This document shows, piece by piece, positions 46,622 through 55,558 of a DNA stretch of 64,000 nt (positions within the stretch are counted from its first letter, which is position 1; each line of letters begins with the position of its first letter). The DNA lies in the NCBI RefSeq assembly GCF_014280235.1, contig NZ_CP047940.1, positions 1,488,001 through 1,552,000 of the forward strand, in the 5' to 3' direction. Below the pieces are notes generated by a model, which was not told where the DNA came from, searched no databases, and saw nothing but the letters and a program-made list of their open reading frames with translations. This DNA comes from Cyanobium sp. NS01. Its GTDB lineage: Bacteria; Cyanobacteriota; Cyanobacteriia; PCC-6307; Cyanobiaceae. The translations under genes were made by a program, and so were the position numbers.

Positions 46622-47386
46622 AACCTCGCCGAGCCCCAGCAGCTCCGCCACTGCGGCCAGCTCCTTGGCACGCAACGGCTCAGGACTGAGCTCCGCCAGT
46701 GGGAAGGGCAGGTGCTGCCGGGCCGCTGTGTGGAGCACCGCTTCAAGCTCAGCACCGGCGCAGGCAAGCGGCCTCAGGCAAGGTGCTGGCCTGCCGAACA
46801 GCTCCTGCCAGAGGCCGGCAGGGGGGGCGAGCTGGATCGAACCGTGCTGGAGCAGCCGGCCACCACGCCAGAGCTGGGCGCTGCCGATCCGCTTGCTGCC
46901 ATCGGCATGCACCAGGTCGGCGGCCGTGGCCAGCTCAAAGCAGTTGGCCGAGGCCAGCGAGCACCGGTCGTTGCCCCTCAGCAGAGGCTGGCCGAGCTGC
47001 GCGAAGGCCCGGCGCAGCCAGGTGCTGGCCTCGGCGTAGGCCTGCACTTTGCTCGGCGGGGGCGTGGGCCAGATCAGCGCGTAGCTGAGATCACCGCCAT
47101 GGAGCACAGCCCTGCCGCCACTGGGGCGACGCACCAGCTCGATCCGGCCCGCGGCAGCGAGCTCCTGCCAGTGCTCGGGCCAGCGGCGCTGATGACGGCC
47201 CAGAGAGAGGGTCGGACGCAGCCAGCGATAGAGGCGGAAGGCGGGGCGTTCCTGGGCCAGCAACCAGGCGTCGATGGCCATCTGCCAGTCACCCCCCAGG
47301 CTGCTGCCAGGCAACCAGCGCCCGGGGCGGCCCCCCTCGGGGCCGTCCCGCCCAGGACTGGAGAATGCTGGTGCCGTGGACTGCAT
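46601..47386 (-). CDS. Lipoate/biotin-protein ligase family protein
   Basis: ATG 47386 gives 261 residues (a start at 47407 is also open). The catalytic core is recognisable: RPTLSLGRHQ, RPSGGRAVLHGGDLSYALI, NDRCSLASANCFEL, and the substrate Lys motif SKRIGSAQLWRGGRLLQHGS. This family transfers lipoyl or octanoyl groups to dehydrogenase E2 or GcvH subunits. Whether it acts as LplA, LipM or LipL cannot be judged. The start is 10 bases from that of the divergent TauE gene, leaving almost no promoter space. Confidence 0.88.
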   Translation of the reverse strand: MQSTAPAFSSPGRDGPEGGRPGRWLPGSSLGGDWQMAIDAWLLAQERPAFRLYRWLRPTLSLGRHQRRWPEHWQELAAAGRIELVRRPSGGRAVLHGGDLSYALIWPTPPPSKVQAYAEASTWLRRAFAQLGQPLLRGNDRCSLASANCFELATAADLVHADGSKRIGSAQLWRGGRLLQHGSIQLAPPAGLWQELFGRPAPCLRPLACAGAELEAVLHTAARQHLPFPLAELSPEPLRAKELAAVAELLGLGEVSGAGVG

Positions 47387-47395
47387 CCCTCCAGA

Positions 47396-48163
47396 TTGAT
47401 CCCTCAAGCAAGCGAGCTGCTGCCCTTCCTGCCGCTGGGCCTGCTCGCTGGAGTGCTCTCGGGCCTGCTGGGCGTGGGCGGGGGGCTGGTGTTCTCACCG
47501 CTGCTGCTGTTGCTGGGGCTGGAGCCCCACCAGGCCCTGGCCACCAGCACCCTGGCGATTGTGCCCACCACCCTGGGCGGCACCTGGACGCACCTGCGCA
47601 GCCGCACCCTGCCCCTGCGCAGCGGGGCGGCCATCGCCCTGGGTGCCAGCCTCGGCGCCGCCTTCTGCAGCCGCCTGGGCATGGGCCTGCAGGGCTCTCT
47701 GTTGCTTGCCCTGCAGGCCACCCTCTACGTGGGGCTGGCCCTGCTGATCAGGCCCCGCGCGGTCCAGGCCGCAGCGGCGGCCCCGCGGCAGGCGACCCTC
47801 GCAGCCCTGGGGAGCGTGGGGGCCGTGGCCGGCCTGGCCAGCGGCCTGCTGGGCGTGGGCGGGGGGCTGTTGATGGTGCCCCTGCTCGGCCAGGGGCTGG
47901 GGGTGCCCCTCCACCTCGCCATCCGCTACAGCACCCTGGCCGTGCTGGCCTCAGCGGCCACAGCGAGCGCCACCTTCGTGGCCGATGGACGGGGCCTCTG
48001 GACGATCGGCCTGGCCCTGGGAGGCCCAGCCGCGCTGGCGGCGCAGTGGTCGGCAGCCCGGATGGAGCGCTTGCCCGAGCACCTGCTCGTGGTGCTGTTG
48101 CGGGGCCTGACGCTGCTGCTGGCCGCCGACAGCAGCCGTCGGGCCCTGGCCCTCTGGGGCTAG
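47396..48163 (+). CDS. TauE/SafE-family membrane exporter
   Basis: TTG 47396 gives 255 residues. There are about seven or eight membrane helices in two halves, each opening with the same motif (GLLAGVLSGLLGVGGG and GAVAGLASGLLGVGGG). This is the internal duplication of the TauE/SafE/DUF81 family. Members move sulfite, sulfoacetate or other organic anions; the substrate here is unknown. Longer frames upstream are antisense to the ligase gene. Its stop overlaps that of the convergent crr6 gene by 4 bases. Confidence 0.9.
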   Translation: MIPQASELLPFLPLGLLAGVLSGLLGVGGGLVFSPLLLLLGLEPHQALATSTLAIVPTTLGGTWTHLRSRTLPLRSGAAIALGASLGAAFCSRLGMGLQGSLLLALQATLYVGLALLIRPRAVQAAAAAPRQATLAALGSVGAVAGLASGLLGVGGGLLMVPLLGQGLGVPLHLAIRYSTLAVLASAATASATFVADGRGLWTIGLALGGPAALAAQWSAARMERLPEHLLVVLLRGLTLLLAADSSRRALALWG

Positions 48164-48708
48164 GGCTGGGGGAGGCTCGACGCAGGGGCCAGAGGCAGGG
48201 GCTGCCAGAAGGCGGGGTCCACCTCCAGACCCAGCACCGCCGCCATCTGCCCCAGGCCGTGGCGGCAGTTGAGGCCGTGGCCCCGGGCCCAGGTGTCGAG
48301 CAGGAACAGCCGATGGGGCAGCCAGAGCTCCAGGGCCTCAGGAGCAAAGCGCAGCCCCTCCGTTCGGCTGAAGCCATGGGGCAGGAGCATGGCCACATGG
48401 CGGGTGAGCTGGCCGCTGCTGCGATCGATCAACAGCGGCAGCCAGGGCAGAGCCGCATCGGCCCGCAGGCACCACAGCCTCACCTCGGGGATCTCGGAGA
48501 GTTCGCGGGGGTCGTCAGCCTGGCGGGGCCACTCCAGGCTGAGGCTGAGGGTGCCGCCCAGCCGAACCAGCTGCTCCGGCGGCAGGGCGATCCAGGCGCT
48601 CAGGGGGCTCAGGTCCAGGGTCCTGATCGCCTCGGGATCCACCTGGACAGGGCCGGGCTGGGGAGGAGCAACCGGGGGAGGGGGGGGCATCAAGAGCTGT
48701 GACAGCAA
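48160..48708 (-). CDS. crr6: CRR6-family NdhI maturation factor
   Basis: CRR6 helps fold NdhI, an iron-sulfur subunit of the NDH-1 complex, in chloroplasts and cyanobacteria (Slr1097 in Synechocystis). The 182-residue product has the family core: EIPEVRLWCLRADAALPWLP, LLIDRSSGQLTRHVAML and PHGFSRTEGLRFAPEALELW, and ends with the LGLEVDPAFWQPL region. A Pro-rich N-terminal tail of about 25 residues is extra. NDH-1 genes (ndhF4, ndhD4) lie at the other end of this window. Recognition is from memory of the family motifs. Confidence 0.8.
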   Translation of the reverse strand: MLSQLLMPPPPPVAPPQPGPVQVDPEAIRTLDLSPLSAWIALPPEQLVRLGGTLSLSLEWPRQADDPRELSEIPEVRLWCLRADAALPWLPLLIDRSSGQLTRHVAMLLPHGFSRTEGLRFAPEALELWLPHRLFLLDTWARGHGLNCRHGLGQMAAVLGLEVDPAFWQPLPLAPASSLPQP

Positions 48709-48778
48709 GGCGCCTGCGGCTGGACCGTAGCGAGATCAGGCCAAACAATGGTGGAGTCATCCGATTGCCCCTACTGCC

Positions 48779-48883
48779 ATGGTCTCCGCTCTCAATCAAG
48801 CCGAGATTCTGATCGCCCTGGTGGTGGCGGCCCACGCCGGAGTTCTGGCCGTGCGGCTCTGCTTCAGCCTCTACAAGGCCTGA
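48779..48883 (+). CDS. psaM: Photosystem I reaction centre subunit XII (PsaM)
   Basis: The 34-residue product (MVSALNQAEILIALVVAAHA, then GVLAVRLCFSLYKA) is a single membrane helix with the PsaM pattern of a short polar start, IALV core, LAxRL and a C-terminal LYK. PsaM sits at the trimer-facing edge of photosystem I. It was too short for ordinary gene-length cut-offs. A small hairpin (CCCTT at 48889-48893 with AAGGG at 48897-48901) follows the stop by 5 bases. The gene is divergent from crr6. Confidence 0.85.
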   Translation: MVSALNQAEILIALVVAAHAGVLAVRLCFSLYKA

Positions 48884-48947
48884 ACCAACCCTTGGCAAGG
48901 GGGCCTGAACCCGTTAGAAGCATGAAGCACTCCTTGAGGCTTCTGCC

Positions 48948-49514
48948 TTGGCACCCCCGCTGCGGCCCCCAGCAGTCCCACGCCTGAGCGGGCCCGTCAG
49001 TGCACCCCGCCAGCAGAGTGCCCTGCGGCAGCGAGCGACCCCAGGCTCCCCGGCCCAGAAACCGTCTGGCTCTGACGCAACGCTCACTGACCCAATCCTC
49101 TCTGACCCAGCAGCCCTGACCCCTGTCTCCCAGGCGGCGCCTGCCGGTTCCGCCCTCGCCCTCTCTGCCGCCAGCACCCTGTCGCTGGAGCGGCGCGAGC
49201 TGGTCTGCAGCGTGGTGGGGCTCACCATCAAGGCGGCCCTGGCCATCGTGGCCGGGGTCAGCCTGGTGAGGCTGGCCATGGCCTACCAGGAGCGGATGGA
49301 GCGCCAGGGAGAGCTCTCGGCCGTGCTGCAGATCGAGAAGGCCAAGCTCACCAAGGCCCGCGAGCGCTTTGACCAGCTGTTCACCACTGAAGGGGAGCAG
49401 CGCCTGCTGCGCGAACAGAGCCAGTGGATCGCCCCCGATCGCCTGCGGGTGGTGTGGAAGCAGGCCCCGTTTCCTTCTGTTGAGCAGGCCGGATCGGGCC
49501 CGAGCAAACCCTGA
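48948..49514 (+). CDS. Bitopic TM + coiled-coil hypothetical protein (FtsB/DivIC-like candidate)
   Basis: TTG 48948 gives 188 residues. A Pro/Ser-rich cytoplasmic tail of about 80 residues precedes one membrane helix (VVGLTIKAALAIVAGVSLVR) and then a heptad-rich helix (QGELSAVLQIEKAKLTKARE). A short conserved-looking segment (REQSQWIAPDRLRVVW) near the C-terminus follows. This is the FtsB/DivIC layout of short TM protein, coiled coil and small globular end. The gene lies between psaM and por. The structural likeness is what I see; a divisome role is inference. Confidence 0.72.
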   Translation: MAPPLRPPAVPRLSGPVSAPRQQSALRQRATPGSPAQKPSGSDATLTDPILSDPAALTPVSQAAPAGSALALSAASTLSLERRELVCSVVGLTIKAALAIVAGVSLVRLAMAYQERMERQGELSAVLQIEKAKLTKARERFDQLFTTEGEQRLLREQSQWIAPDRLRVVWKQAPFPSVEQAGSGPSKP

Positions 49515-49526
49515 CCCTGTCCTTAG

Positions 49527-50591
<1,065 letters not shown>

Positions 50592-50603
50592 GACGGGGTT
50601 GCC

Positions 50604-50643
50604 GTCAGAGGGGTTGTGGTCAAAGGGCTTGTGGTCAGAGGCG
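50604..50643. repeat. 15-nt tandem repeat, about 2.7 copies
   Basis: Units GTCAGAGGGGTTGTG (50604-50618), GTCAAAGGGCTTGTG (50619-50633) and the partial GTCAGAGGCG (50634-50643). The last copy covers the 3' end of the convergent hypothetical gene. The array sits just after the por stop. Confidence 0.8.
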
Positions 50644-51099
50644 TCGCCGGAAACCGTCGTTGAAGCTGGCGGGGGGCGACTCCAGGCGGCTGAGCTTCCA
50701 CACATTGCGGCTCAACCGGCGCGCCCGCAGGCCGCCCCGCTCCACCACGGCAGATCCGGGGCGGGCGCCCAGCAGGGCAGTCACTTCAGCGGTGCTGAGC
50801 GGGGCACCGGTCTGCAGGGCCAGGTTCACCATCTCCAGGCGCTGGCGCAGGCTGATCAGATCCGCCGTGCCGCCGTCTTCGGGCTCATTCCAGGCCCAGG
50901 CGATCTCCTCACCGGCAGCGGCCATCTTCTGCATCAAGCCGAGGCCGATCAGGGCGAGGGCCTGCTCGGGCTTCACTCCCTGGGCTGAAGCGGCAGCGAT
51001 CCAGTCGGGGATCCTGCTGCCAGCGGAGGAGTCGGGCATCGGATCGGCCTGGGCCGGCCTCGATGTGGCGGAACTGGCGGCACTGCGCTTGGTGGCCAT
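50635..51099 (-). CDS. Conserved hypothetical protein next to the carboxysome locus
   Basis: ATG 51099 gives 154 residues. A Ser/Ala-rich tail leads to a helical core ([40 protein letters not shown]) and a C-terminal segment ([33 protein letters not shown]). The latter resembles a small winged-helix or HTH region and could bind nucleic acid. Its N-terminus is divergent from csoS1D. No function is recognised. Confidence 0.72.
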   Translation of the reverse strand: MATKRSAASSATSRPAQADPMPDSSAGSRIPDWIAAASAQGVKPEQALALIGLGLMQKMAAAGEEIAWAWNEPEDGGTADLISLRQRLEMVNLALQTGAPLSTAEVTALLGARPGSAVVERGGLRARRLSRNVWKLSRLESPPASFNDGFRRRL

Positions 51100-51300
51100 G
51101 GCGGATGGTTCAGCTTGTGCGGACGGTATCGGCTTCCCGCCGGGGGGCAAGGGCCACCCCGACGCCCGCTGCCGCAGCGACAGGTAAAGTCCCCCAAGAC
51201 CAGGAAACCTCGGGACAGCGTTCGAGCCGAACGGTTGCCTGTGCCACGTTCGGTCCCGCTCTCGCCTGCCGCCCCGCCGACCGAGGTTGTCCGCCGCCCC

Positions 51301-52140
51301 ATGCCCCCGAGCCCGCGCACTCCAGATGATCGGGCCTCAAGGCAGCGTCGTTCCCTGCGCCAGGCCCCGGCCCGGAGTGAGGGTGCCGGGCCGCTGATCA
51401 CCGGCACCGTGGTGCGCCCGGACTCCGACGGCGCCAGCTGTGTGATCACCACCGACAGCGAGGGCTCGAGGCTGGCCCGCCTGGACAGCCAGGTGCAGTC
51501 GATCGAGCTGCGCACCTACGTGTTCCTCGACTCCCTGCAGCCCCAGCTGGCGGCCTACATGGGCACCGTGAGCCAGGGCTTCCTGCCCATCCCGGGCGAC
51601 GCCTGCCTCTGGTTGGAGGTATCCCCTGGCATGGCCGTGCACCGGGTCACCGACATCGCCCTGAAGGCCAGCACGGTGCGGCTGGGCCAGATGATCGTGG
51701 AGCGGGCTTTCGGCTCCCTGGCGCTCTACCACCGCGACCAGAGCAATGTGCTGCACTCCGGCGATGTGGTGCTGGAGGCGATCGGCAACACCGTGGAGCA
51801 GCGCAGCCGCTGCGAGGTGAGCTGGACGGAGATCATCCGCGCCATCACCCCAGACCATGCCGTGCTGATCAACCGTCAGAACCGGCGCGGCTCGATGATC
51901 CAGGCCGGCATGAGCATGTTCATCCTGGAAACGGAGCCGGCCGGCTATGTGCTGATCGCCGCCAATGAGGCCGAGAAGGCCTCCAACATCACCGTGGTGG
52001 ACGTGAAGGCGGTGGGTGCCTTCGGGCGTCTCACCCTGGCCGGCCGCGAAGGTGACGTGGAGGAGGCCGCCGCCGCCGCCATGCACGCCATCCACCACAT
52101 CAACACCACCGCCAAGGGTTCAGCCCGCGGCCGGGGCTGA
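51301..52140 (+). CDS. csoS1D: CsoS1D, tandem-BMC carboxysome shell protein
   Basis: CsoS1D forms double-layered pseudohexameric trimers with a gated pore in the alpha-carboxysome shell. From ATG 51301 it has 279 residues; GTG 51241 would add 20. Two BMC halves follow a disordered tail. Half one includes [40 protein letters not shown] and [20 protein letters not shown]. Half two includes [37 protein letters not shown] and [20 protein letters not shown]. It matches picocyanobacterial CsoS1D closely and opens the cso region, separated from csoS1A by antisense rdgB. Confidence 0.96.
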   Translation: MPPSPRTPDDRASRQRRSLRQAPARSEGAGPLITGTVVRPDSDGASCVITTDSEGSRLARLDSQVQSIELRTYVFLDSLQPQLAAYMGTVSQGFLPIPGDACLWLEVSPGMAVHRVTDIALKASTVRLGQMIVERAFGSLALYHRDQSNVLHSGDVVLEAIGNTVEQRSRCEVSWTEIIRAITPDHAVLINRQNRRGSMIQAGMSMFILETEPAGYVLIAANEAEKASNITVVDVKAVGAFGRLTLAGREGDVEEAAAAAMHAIHHINTTAKGSARGRG

Positions 52141-52151
52141 GCCCCGCCCAC

Positions 52152-52730
52152 TCAGCTGAGGCCCATCAGGGCGATCAGCCCGGGGGCCAACTGGCGAGCC
52201 GCCTTGCCGCGACTGCCCAGGCGACGGCACAGATGCTCCCCCATGCGGGCGTAGCTGCTGGCGGCCTCGCGCACGAAGAAGATCGGTGCATAGCCCGGCC
52301 CCTCGCCATCGGCCCTGGTCAGCACCTGGCCATGGCAGAGGCCCTCGGCCTCCAGCACGGTCTCGCCGGCGGGATTGGCCAGGGCCATGGCCGTGCGGAA
52401 GCGCGCTGCCCGGTAGGGCGTATCGCCGAGCTCCCGCAACAGGCGCGCCACCCGCTCGGGATCGCTGGGGGCGTAGCGGGCGGAATAGAGGCCCGGAGCT
52501 CCTGCGAGGGCATCCACCTCCAGGCCCGAGTCGTCGCCCAGAGCCCAGCTGCCGGTGCGCCGAGCCGCGGCCTCGGCTTTCAGGCGGGCGTTCTCGGCGT
52601 AGGTCTGCCCCGTCTCTTCCACCTCCAGGTCGCGGGGCTGGGGCGAGACCAGCACGTCGAGGGGCTCAAGCATGGCGGCAATCTCCGCCAGCTTGTGCGG
52701 ATTGCCGCTGGCGATCACCAGGGAGGGCAA
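52152..52730 (-). CDS. rdgB: dITP/XTP pyrophosphatase (Ham1/RdgB)
   Basis: RdgB hydrolyses inosine and xanthosine triphosphates to keep them out of DNA and RNA. The 192-residue product starts MPSLVIASGNPHKLAEIAAM, with the SGNxHK substrate motif, ENARLKAEAAARRTGSWAL, DDSGLEVDALAGAPGLYSAR and GPGYAPIF near the end. It lies antisense between csoS1D and csoS1A, 11 bases from the csoS1D stop. This placement is common in alpha-cyanobacteria. Confidence 0.96.
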   Translation of the reverse strand: MPSLVIASGNPHKLAEIAAMLEPLDVLVSPQPRDLEVEETGQTYAENARLKAEAAARRTGSWALGDDSGLEVDALAGAPGLYSARYAPSDPERVARLLRELGDTPYRAARFRTAMALANPAGETVLEAEGLCHGQVLTRADGEGPGYAPIFFVREAASSYARMGEHLCRRLGSRGKAARQLAPGLIALMGLS

Positions 52731-53196
52731 GAGGGGTTGATGCCGCGGAGGCCAGTGTTGCAGCAGGCCCGCAGCATCTGCCCCGCAGGCCCGGTCTTGG
52801 CAGGGTCGTGGAGCGTTGGCGTCAGGGGGTGAGGGAAAGGGGTGGGACCGGATGGCTTGAACATTCCACCCCTGGCAAACCCAGAAGGATTCCGGCCCCC
52901 GATCACGCTAGGCATAAGTGCTGAATGTTCAGGCTTCCGGCTGTGATGCCGGATCGGGCCGGCCGGGCCCCACACGCCGATGGGGCGCTGGAACAGGGCG
53001 GAGCGAAAGCCCCAAACAGCAGTCCATGACTGGGCCGGCAAGCAGAAGCTAACGAAATGTATGCGATCAATCAGAGTCGCTTATCAGTAATGACCCAAAC
53101 GGTGATCACCCAACCAGGGCCTTTTGCTTGACGGAGGGTTTGGCGGCGGACCATGGTTGCGAGCGAACATTCCACCCCCTCCATAAGGAGCAGGTA
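52731..53196. promoter_or_regulatory. Divergent leader between rdgB and csoS1A
   Basis: I see no credible gene in these 466 bases. They hold two exact copies of GAACATTCCACCCC (52859-52872 and 53165-53178), an inverted core GAATGTTC (52923-52930), a perfect 10-base palindrome GGTGATCACC (53101-53110) and a locally AT-richer patch around 53055-53095. AAGGAG (53184-53189) precedes the csoS1A ATG. A promoter for the whole cso operon is expected here, but I cannot place its -10 element. Confidence 0.65.
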
Positions 53197-53511
53197 ATGG
53201 CTAACGAAACCATGGGCATCGCCCTCGGCATGATTGAAACCCGCGGTCTGGTGCCCGCCATTGAAGCGGCTGATGCCATGACCAAGGCAGCCGAAGTGCG
53301 TCTCATCGCCCGCGAGTTCGTCGGCGGCGGCTACGTGACCGTGATGGTGCGCGGCGAGACCGGCGCTGTCAACGCTGCTGTGCGCGCCGGGGCTGACGCC
53401 TGTGAGCGCGTGGGCGACGGCCTGGTCGCCGCCCACATCATTGCTCGCCCCCACCGCGAAGTGGAGCCTGCCCTGAGCGGCAGCGCCGGTTTCGTGGGTT
53501 CCAAGGACTGA
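53197..53511 (+). CDS. csoS1A: CsoS1A, major hexameric carboxysome shell protein
   Basis: CsoS1A hexamers tile the facets of the alpha-carboxysome shell. The 104-residue product is one BMC domain: MANETMGIALGMIETRGLVP, KAAEVRLIAREFVGGGYVTV, GAVNAAVRAGADACERVGDG and LVAAHIIARPHREVEPAL. Its ATG follows AAGGAG by 7 bases. It leads cbbL by 62 bases, with a stem-loop in the gap. The BMC part is nearly identical to that of CsoS1E at 60678 onward. Confidence 0.98.
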   Translation: MANETMGIALGMIETRGLVPAIEAADAMTKAAEVRLIAREFVGGGYVTVMVRGETGAVNAAVRAGADACERVGDGLVAAHIIARPHREVEPALSGSAGFVGSKD

Positions 53512-53517
53512 GGCCCT

Positions 53518-53534
53518 GAGCGCCTGAGGCGTTC
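53518..53534 (+). promoter_or_regulatory. Stem-loop between csoS1A and cbbL
   Basis: GAGCGCC (53518-53524) pairs with GGCGTTC (53528-53534), seven pairs with one G-U, around TGA, followed by TTTC. This may be a weak terminator, or a processing or stability element that sets shell protein against RuBisCO levels. Confidence 0.6.
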
Positions 53535-53573
53535 TTTCGTCATTCCCTTAACCGACCCAACCGGAGAATCTCC

Positions 53574-54986
53574 ATGAGCAAGAAGTACGAGTCAGGCGTT
53601 AAGGAGTACCGCGACACGTATTGGACTCCTGATTACGTCCCCCTCGACACCGACCTGCTGGCCTGCTTCAAGTGCACCGGCCAGGAAGGTGTTCCCAAGG
53701 AAGAGGTGGCTGCCGCCGTGGCCGCTGAATCCTCCACCGGCACCTGGTCAGCGGTGTGGTCTGAGCTCCTCACCGACCTCGACTTCTACAAAGGCCGCTG
53801 CTACCGCATCGAAGACGTGCCCGGCGACAAGGAGGCCTTCTACGCCTTCATCGCCTACCCCCTCGACCTGTTCGAAGAAGGGTCCGTCACCAACGTGCTG
53901 ACCTCCCTGGTCGGCAACGTGTTCGGCTTCAAGGCCCTGCGCCACCTGCGCCTGGAGGACATCCGCTTCCCCCTGGCCTTCATCAAGACCTGCATGGGTC
54001 CGCCCAACGGCATCCAGGTCGAGCGCGACCGGATGAACAAGTACGGCCGTCCCCTGCTGGGTTGCACGATCAAGCCGAAGCTCGGCCTGAGCGGCAAGAA
54101 CTACGGCCGGGTGGTGTATGAATGCCTGCGTGGTGGTCTCGACTTCACCAAGGACGACGAGAACATCAACTCCCAGCCGTTCCAGCGCTGGCAGAACCGC
54201 TTCGAGTTCGTGGCCGAGGCCGTGCAACTCGCCCAGGAAGAAACCGGCGAGAAGAAGGGGCACTACCTCAACTGCACCGCCGCCACTCCTGAGCAGATGT
54301 ATGAGCGGGCCGAGTTTGCCAAGGAACTCGGGCAGCCGATCATCATGCACGACTACATCACCGGTGGCTTCACCGCCAACACCGGTCTGGCGCACTGGTG
54401 CCGCAAGAACGGCATGCTGCTCCACATCCACCGCGCCATGCACGCGGTGATCGACCGGCACCCAAAGCACGGCATCCACTTCCGGGTGCTGGCCAAGTGC
54501 CTGCGCCTCTCCGGTGGTGACCAGCTCCACACCGGCACCGTGGTGGGCAAGCTCGAGGGCGATCGCCAGACCACCCTCGGCTTCATCGACCAGCTGCGCG
54601 AGTCGTTCGTCCCCGAAGACCGCAGCCGCGGCAACTTCTTCGACCAAGACTGGGCCTCCATGCCCGGCGTGTTCGCCGTCGCCTCAGGCGGTATCCACGT
54701 GTGGCACATGCCGGCCCTGGTGGCCATCTTCGGCGACGACTCCGTGCTCCAGTTCGGTGGTGGCACCCACGGTCACCCCTGGGGTTCGGCCGCTGGCGCC
54801 GCGGCCAACCGGGTCGCCCTCGAAGCCTGCGTCAAAGCACGCAACGCCGGTCGGGAAATCGAGAAGGAAAGCCGCGACATCCTCATGGAGGCCGCCAAGC
54901 ACAGCCCCGAGCTGGCCATCGCTCTCGAAACCTGGAAGGAGATCAAGTTCGAGTTCGACACCGTCGACAAGCTCGACGTCAACTGA
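53574..54986 (+). CDS. cbbL: RuBisCO large subunit, form IA
   Basis: CbbL fixes CO2 onto ribulose bisphosphate inside the carboxysome. The 470-residue product starts [20 protein letters not shown]. It has the active-site [19 protein letters not shown], the carbamylated Lys in [16 protein letters not shown], loop 6 in [11 protein letters not shown] and the HVWHMPAL segment. The form IA type fits the cso operon. The start has GGAGA upstream. cbbS follows 94 bases later, with a stem-loop in the spacer. Confidence 0.99.
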   Translation: MSKKYESGVKEYRDTYWTPDYVPLDTDLLACFKCTGQEGVPKEEVAAAVAAESSTGTWSAVWSELLTDLDFYKGRCYRIEDVPGDKEAFYAFIAYPLDLFEEGSVTNVLTSLVGNVFGFKALRHLRLEDIRFPLAFIKTCMGPPNGIQVERDRMNKYGRPLLGCTIKPKLGLSGKNYGRVVYECLRGGLDFTKDDENINSQPFQRWQNRFEFVAEAVQLAQEETGEKKGHYLNCTAATPEQMYERAEFAKELGQPIIMHDYITGGFTANTGLAHWCRKNGMLLHIHRAMHAVIDRHPKHGIHFRVLAKCLRLSGGDQLHTGTVVGKLEGDRQTTLGFIDQLRESFVPEDRSRGNFFDQDWASMPGVFAVASGGIHVWHMPALVAIFGDDSVLQFGGGTHGHPWGSAAGAAANRVALEACVKARNAGREIEKESRDILMEAAKHSPELAIALETWKEIKFEFDTVDKLDVN

Positions 54987-55002
54987 TCACCCCATGACTG
55001 CA

Positions 55003-55030
55003 GGAGCCGGTGGGTTCACCCCCCTGCTCC
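55003..55030 (+). promoter_or_regulatory. Stem-loop between cbbL and cbbS
   Basis: GGAGC (55003-55007) pairs with GCTCC (55026-55030), and GGTG with CACC can stack inside it. It is weaker than the cbbS-csoS2 hairpins and there is no U-tract. Confidence 0.45.
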
Positions 55031-55080
55031 TCCGGTGATCCAGAACCGCATCCATTCATCCCATCCGCAACAGGATCCCC

Positions 55081-55422
55081 ATGCCCTTCAAGAGCACCGT
55101 GGGTGACTATCAAACAGTCGCCACCCTGGAGACCTTCGGCTTCCTCCCGCCGATGACCCAGGACGAGATCTACGACCAGATCGCCTACATCATTGCCCAG
55201 GGTTGGAGCCCCCTGATCGAGCACGTTCACCCCAGCCGCTCCATGGTCACCTACTGGTCGTACTGGAAGCTGCCCTTCTTCGGCGAGAAGGATCTGGGCG
55301 TGATCGTCAGCGAGCTCGAGGCCTGCCACCGCGCCTACCCCGACCACCACGTGCGTCTTGTGGGCTACGACGCCTACATCCAGAGCCAGGGTGCCTGCTT
55401 CGTGGTGTTCGAAGGCCGCTGA
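55081..55422 (+). CDS. cbbS: RuBisCO small subunit, form IA
   Basis: CbbS caps the L8 core to give the L8S8 holoenzyme. The 113-residue product begins MPFKSTVGDYQTVATLETFG and shows the family stretch FLPPMTQDEIYDQIAYIIAQ, then YWSYWKLPFFGEKDLGVIVS and LVGYDAYIQSQGACFVVFEG. Length is right for the alpha-carboxysomal type, which lacks the long loop of plant small subunits. It is followed by a 136-base spacer with three hairpins before csoS2. Confidence 0.98.
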   Translation: MPFKSTVGDYQTVATLETFGFLPPMTQDEIYDQIAYIIAQGWSPLIEHVHPSRSMVTYWSYWKLPFFGEKDLGVIVSELEACHRAYPDHHVRLVGYDAYIQSQGACFVVFEGR

Positions 55423-55450
55423 TTGCAGCTGCTTTTGACAGACCACTGAT

Positions 55451-55527
55451 GGTTGCAGCGTGACCTGCAACCGTCCCCTCTCTCCGCCGGCGGCGCCGGC
55501 GGCTCAAGCTTCAGGCCCCCAAGGCCT
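55451..55527 (+). promoter_or_regulatory. Three consecutive hairpins between cbbS and csoS2
   Basis: Hairpin 1: GGTTGCAG (55451-55458) with CTGCAACC (55465-55472), 8 perfect pairs, 6-base loop. Hairpin 2: CCGCCGG (55484-55490) with CCGGCGG (55496-55502), 7 pairs, 5-base loop. Hairpin 3: AGGCC (55513-55517) with GGCCT (55523-55527), 5 pairs, followed by CTTC. Together they occupy most of the spacer and could cut readthrough from the abundant RuBisCO message or protect its 3' end. Confidence 0.75.
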
Positions 55528-55558
55528 CTTCACAGCGATCTCAACACGTCGGGCGGAC

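Noticed and set aside
52715-53041. 108-residue frame in the csoS1A leader
   Set aside because: Pro-rich random-looking sequence overlapping the rdgB start, with no ribosome-binding site; the region is better read as regulatory.
53128-53133. TTGACG as a -35 element for csoS1A
   Set aside because: No convincing -10 hexamer lies 16-18 bases downstream, and the site would leave a very short leader; not enough to call a promoter.
55460-55558. Upstream GTG start that would add 33 residues to CsoS2
   Set aside because: It lies in a perfect hairpin, and the conserved SREAALERRRAL repeat normally follows directly after the ATG at 55559.
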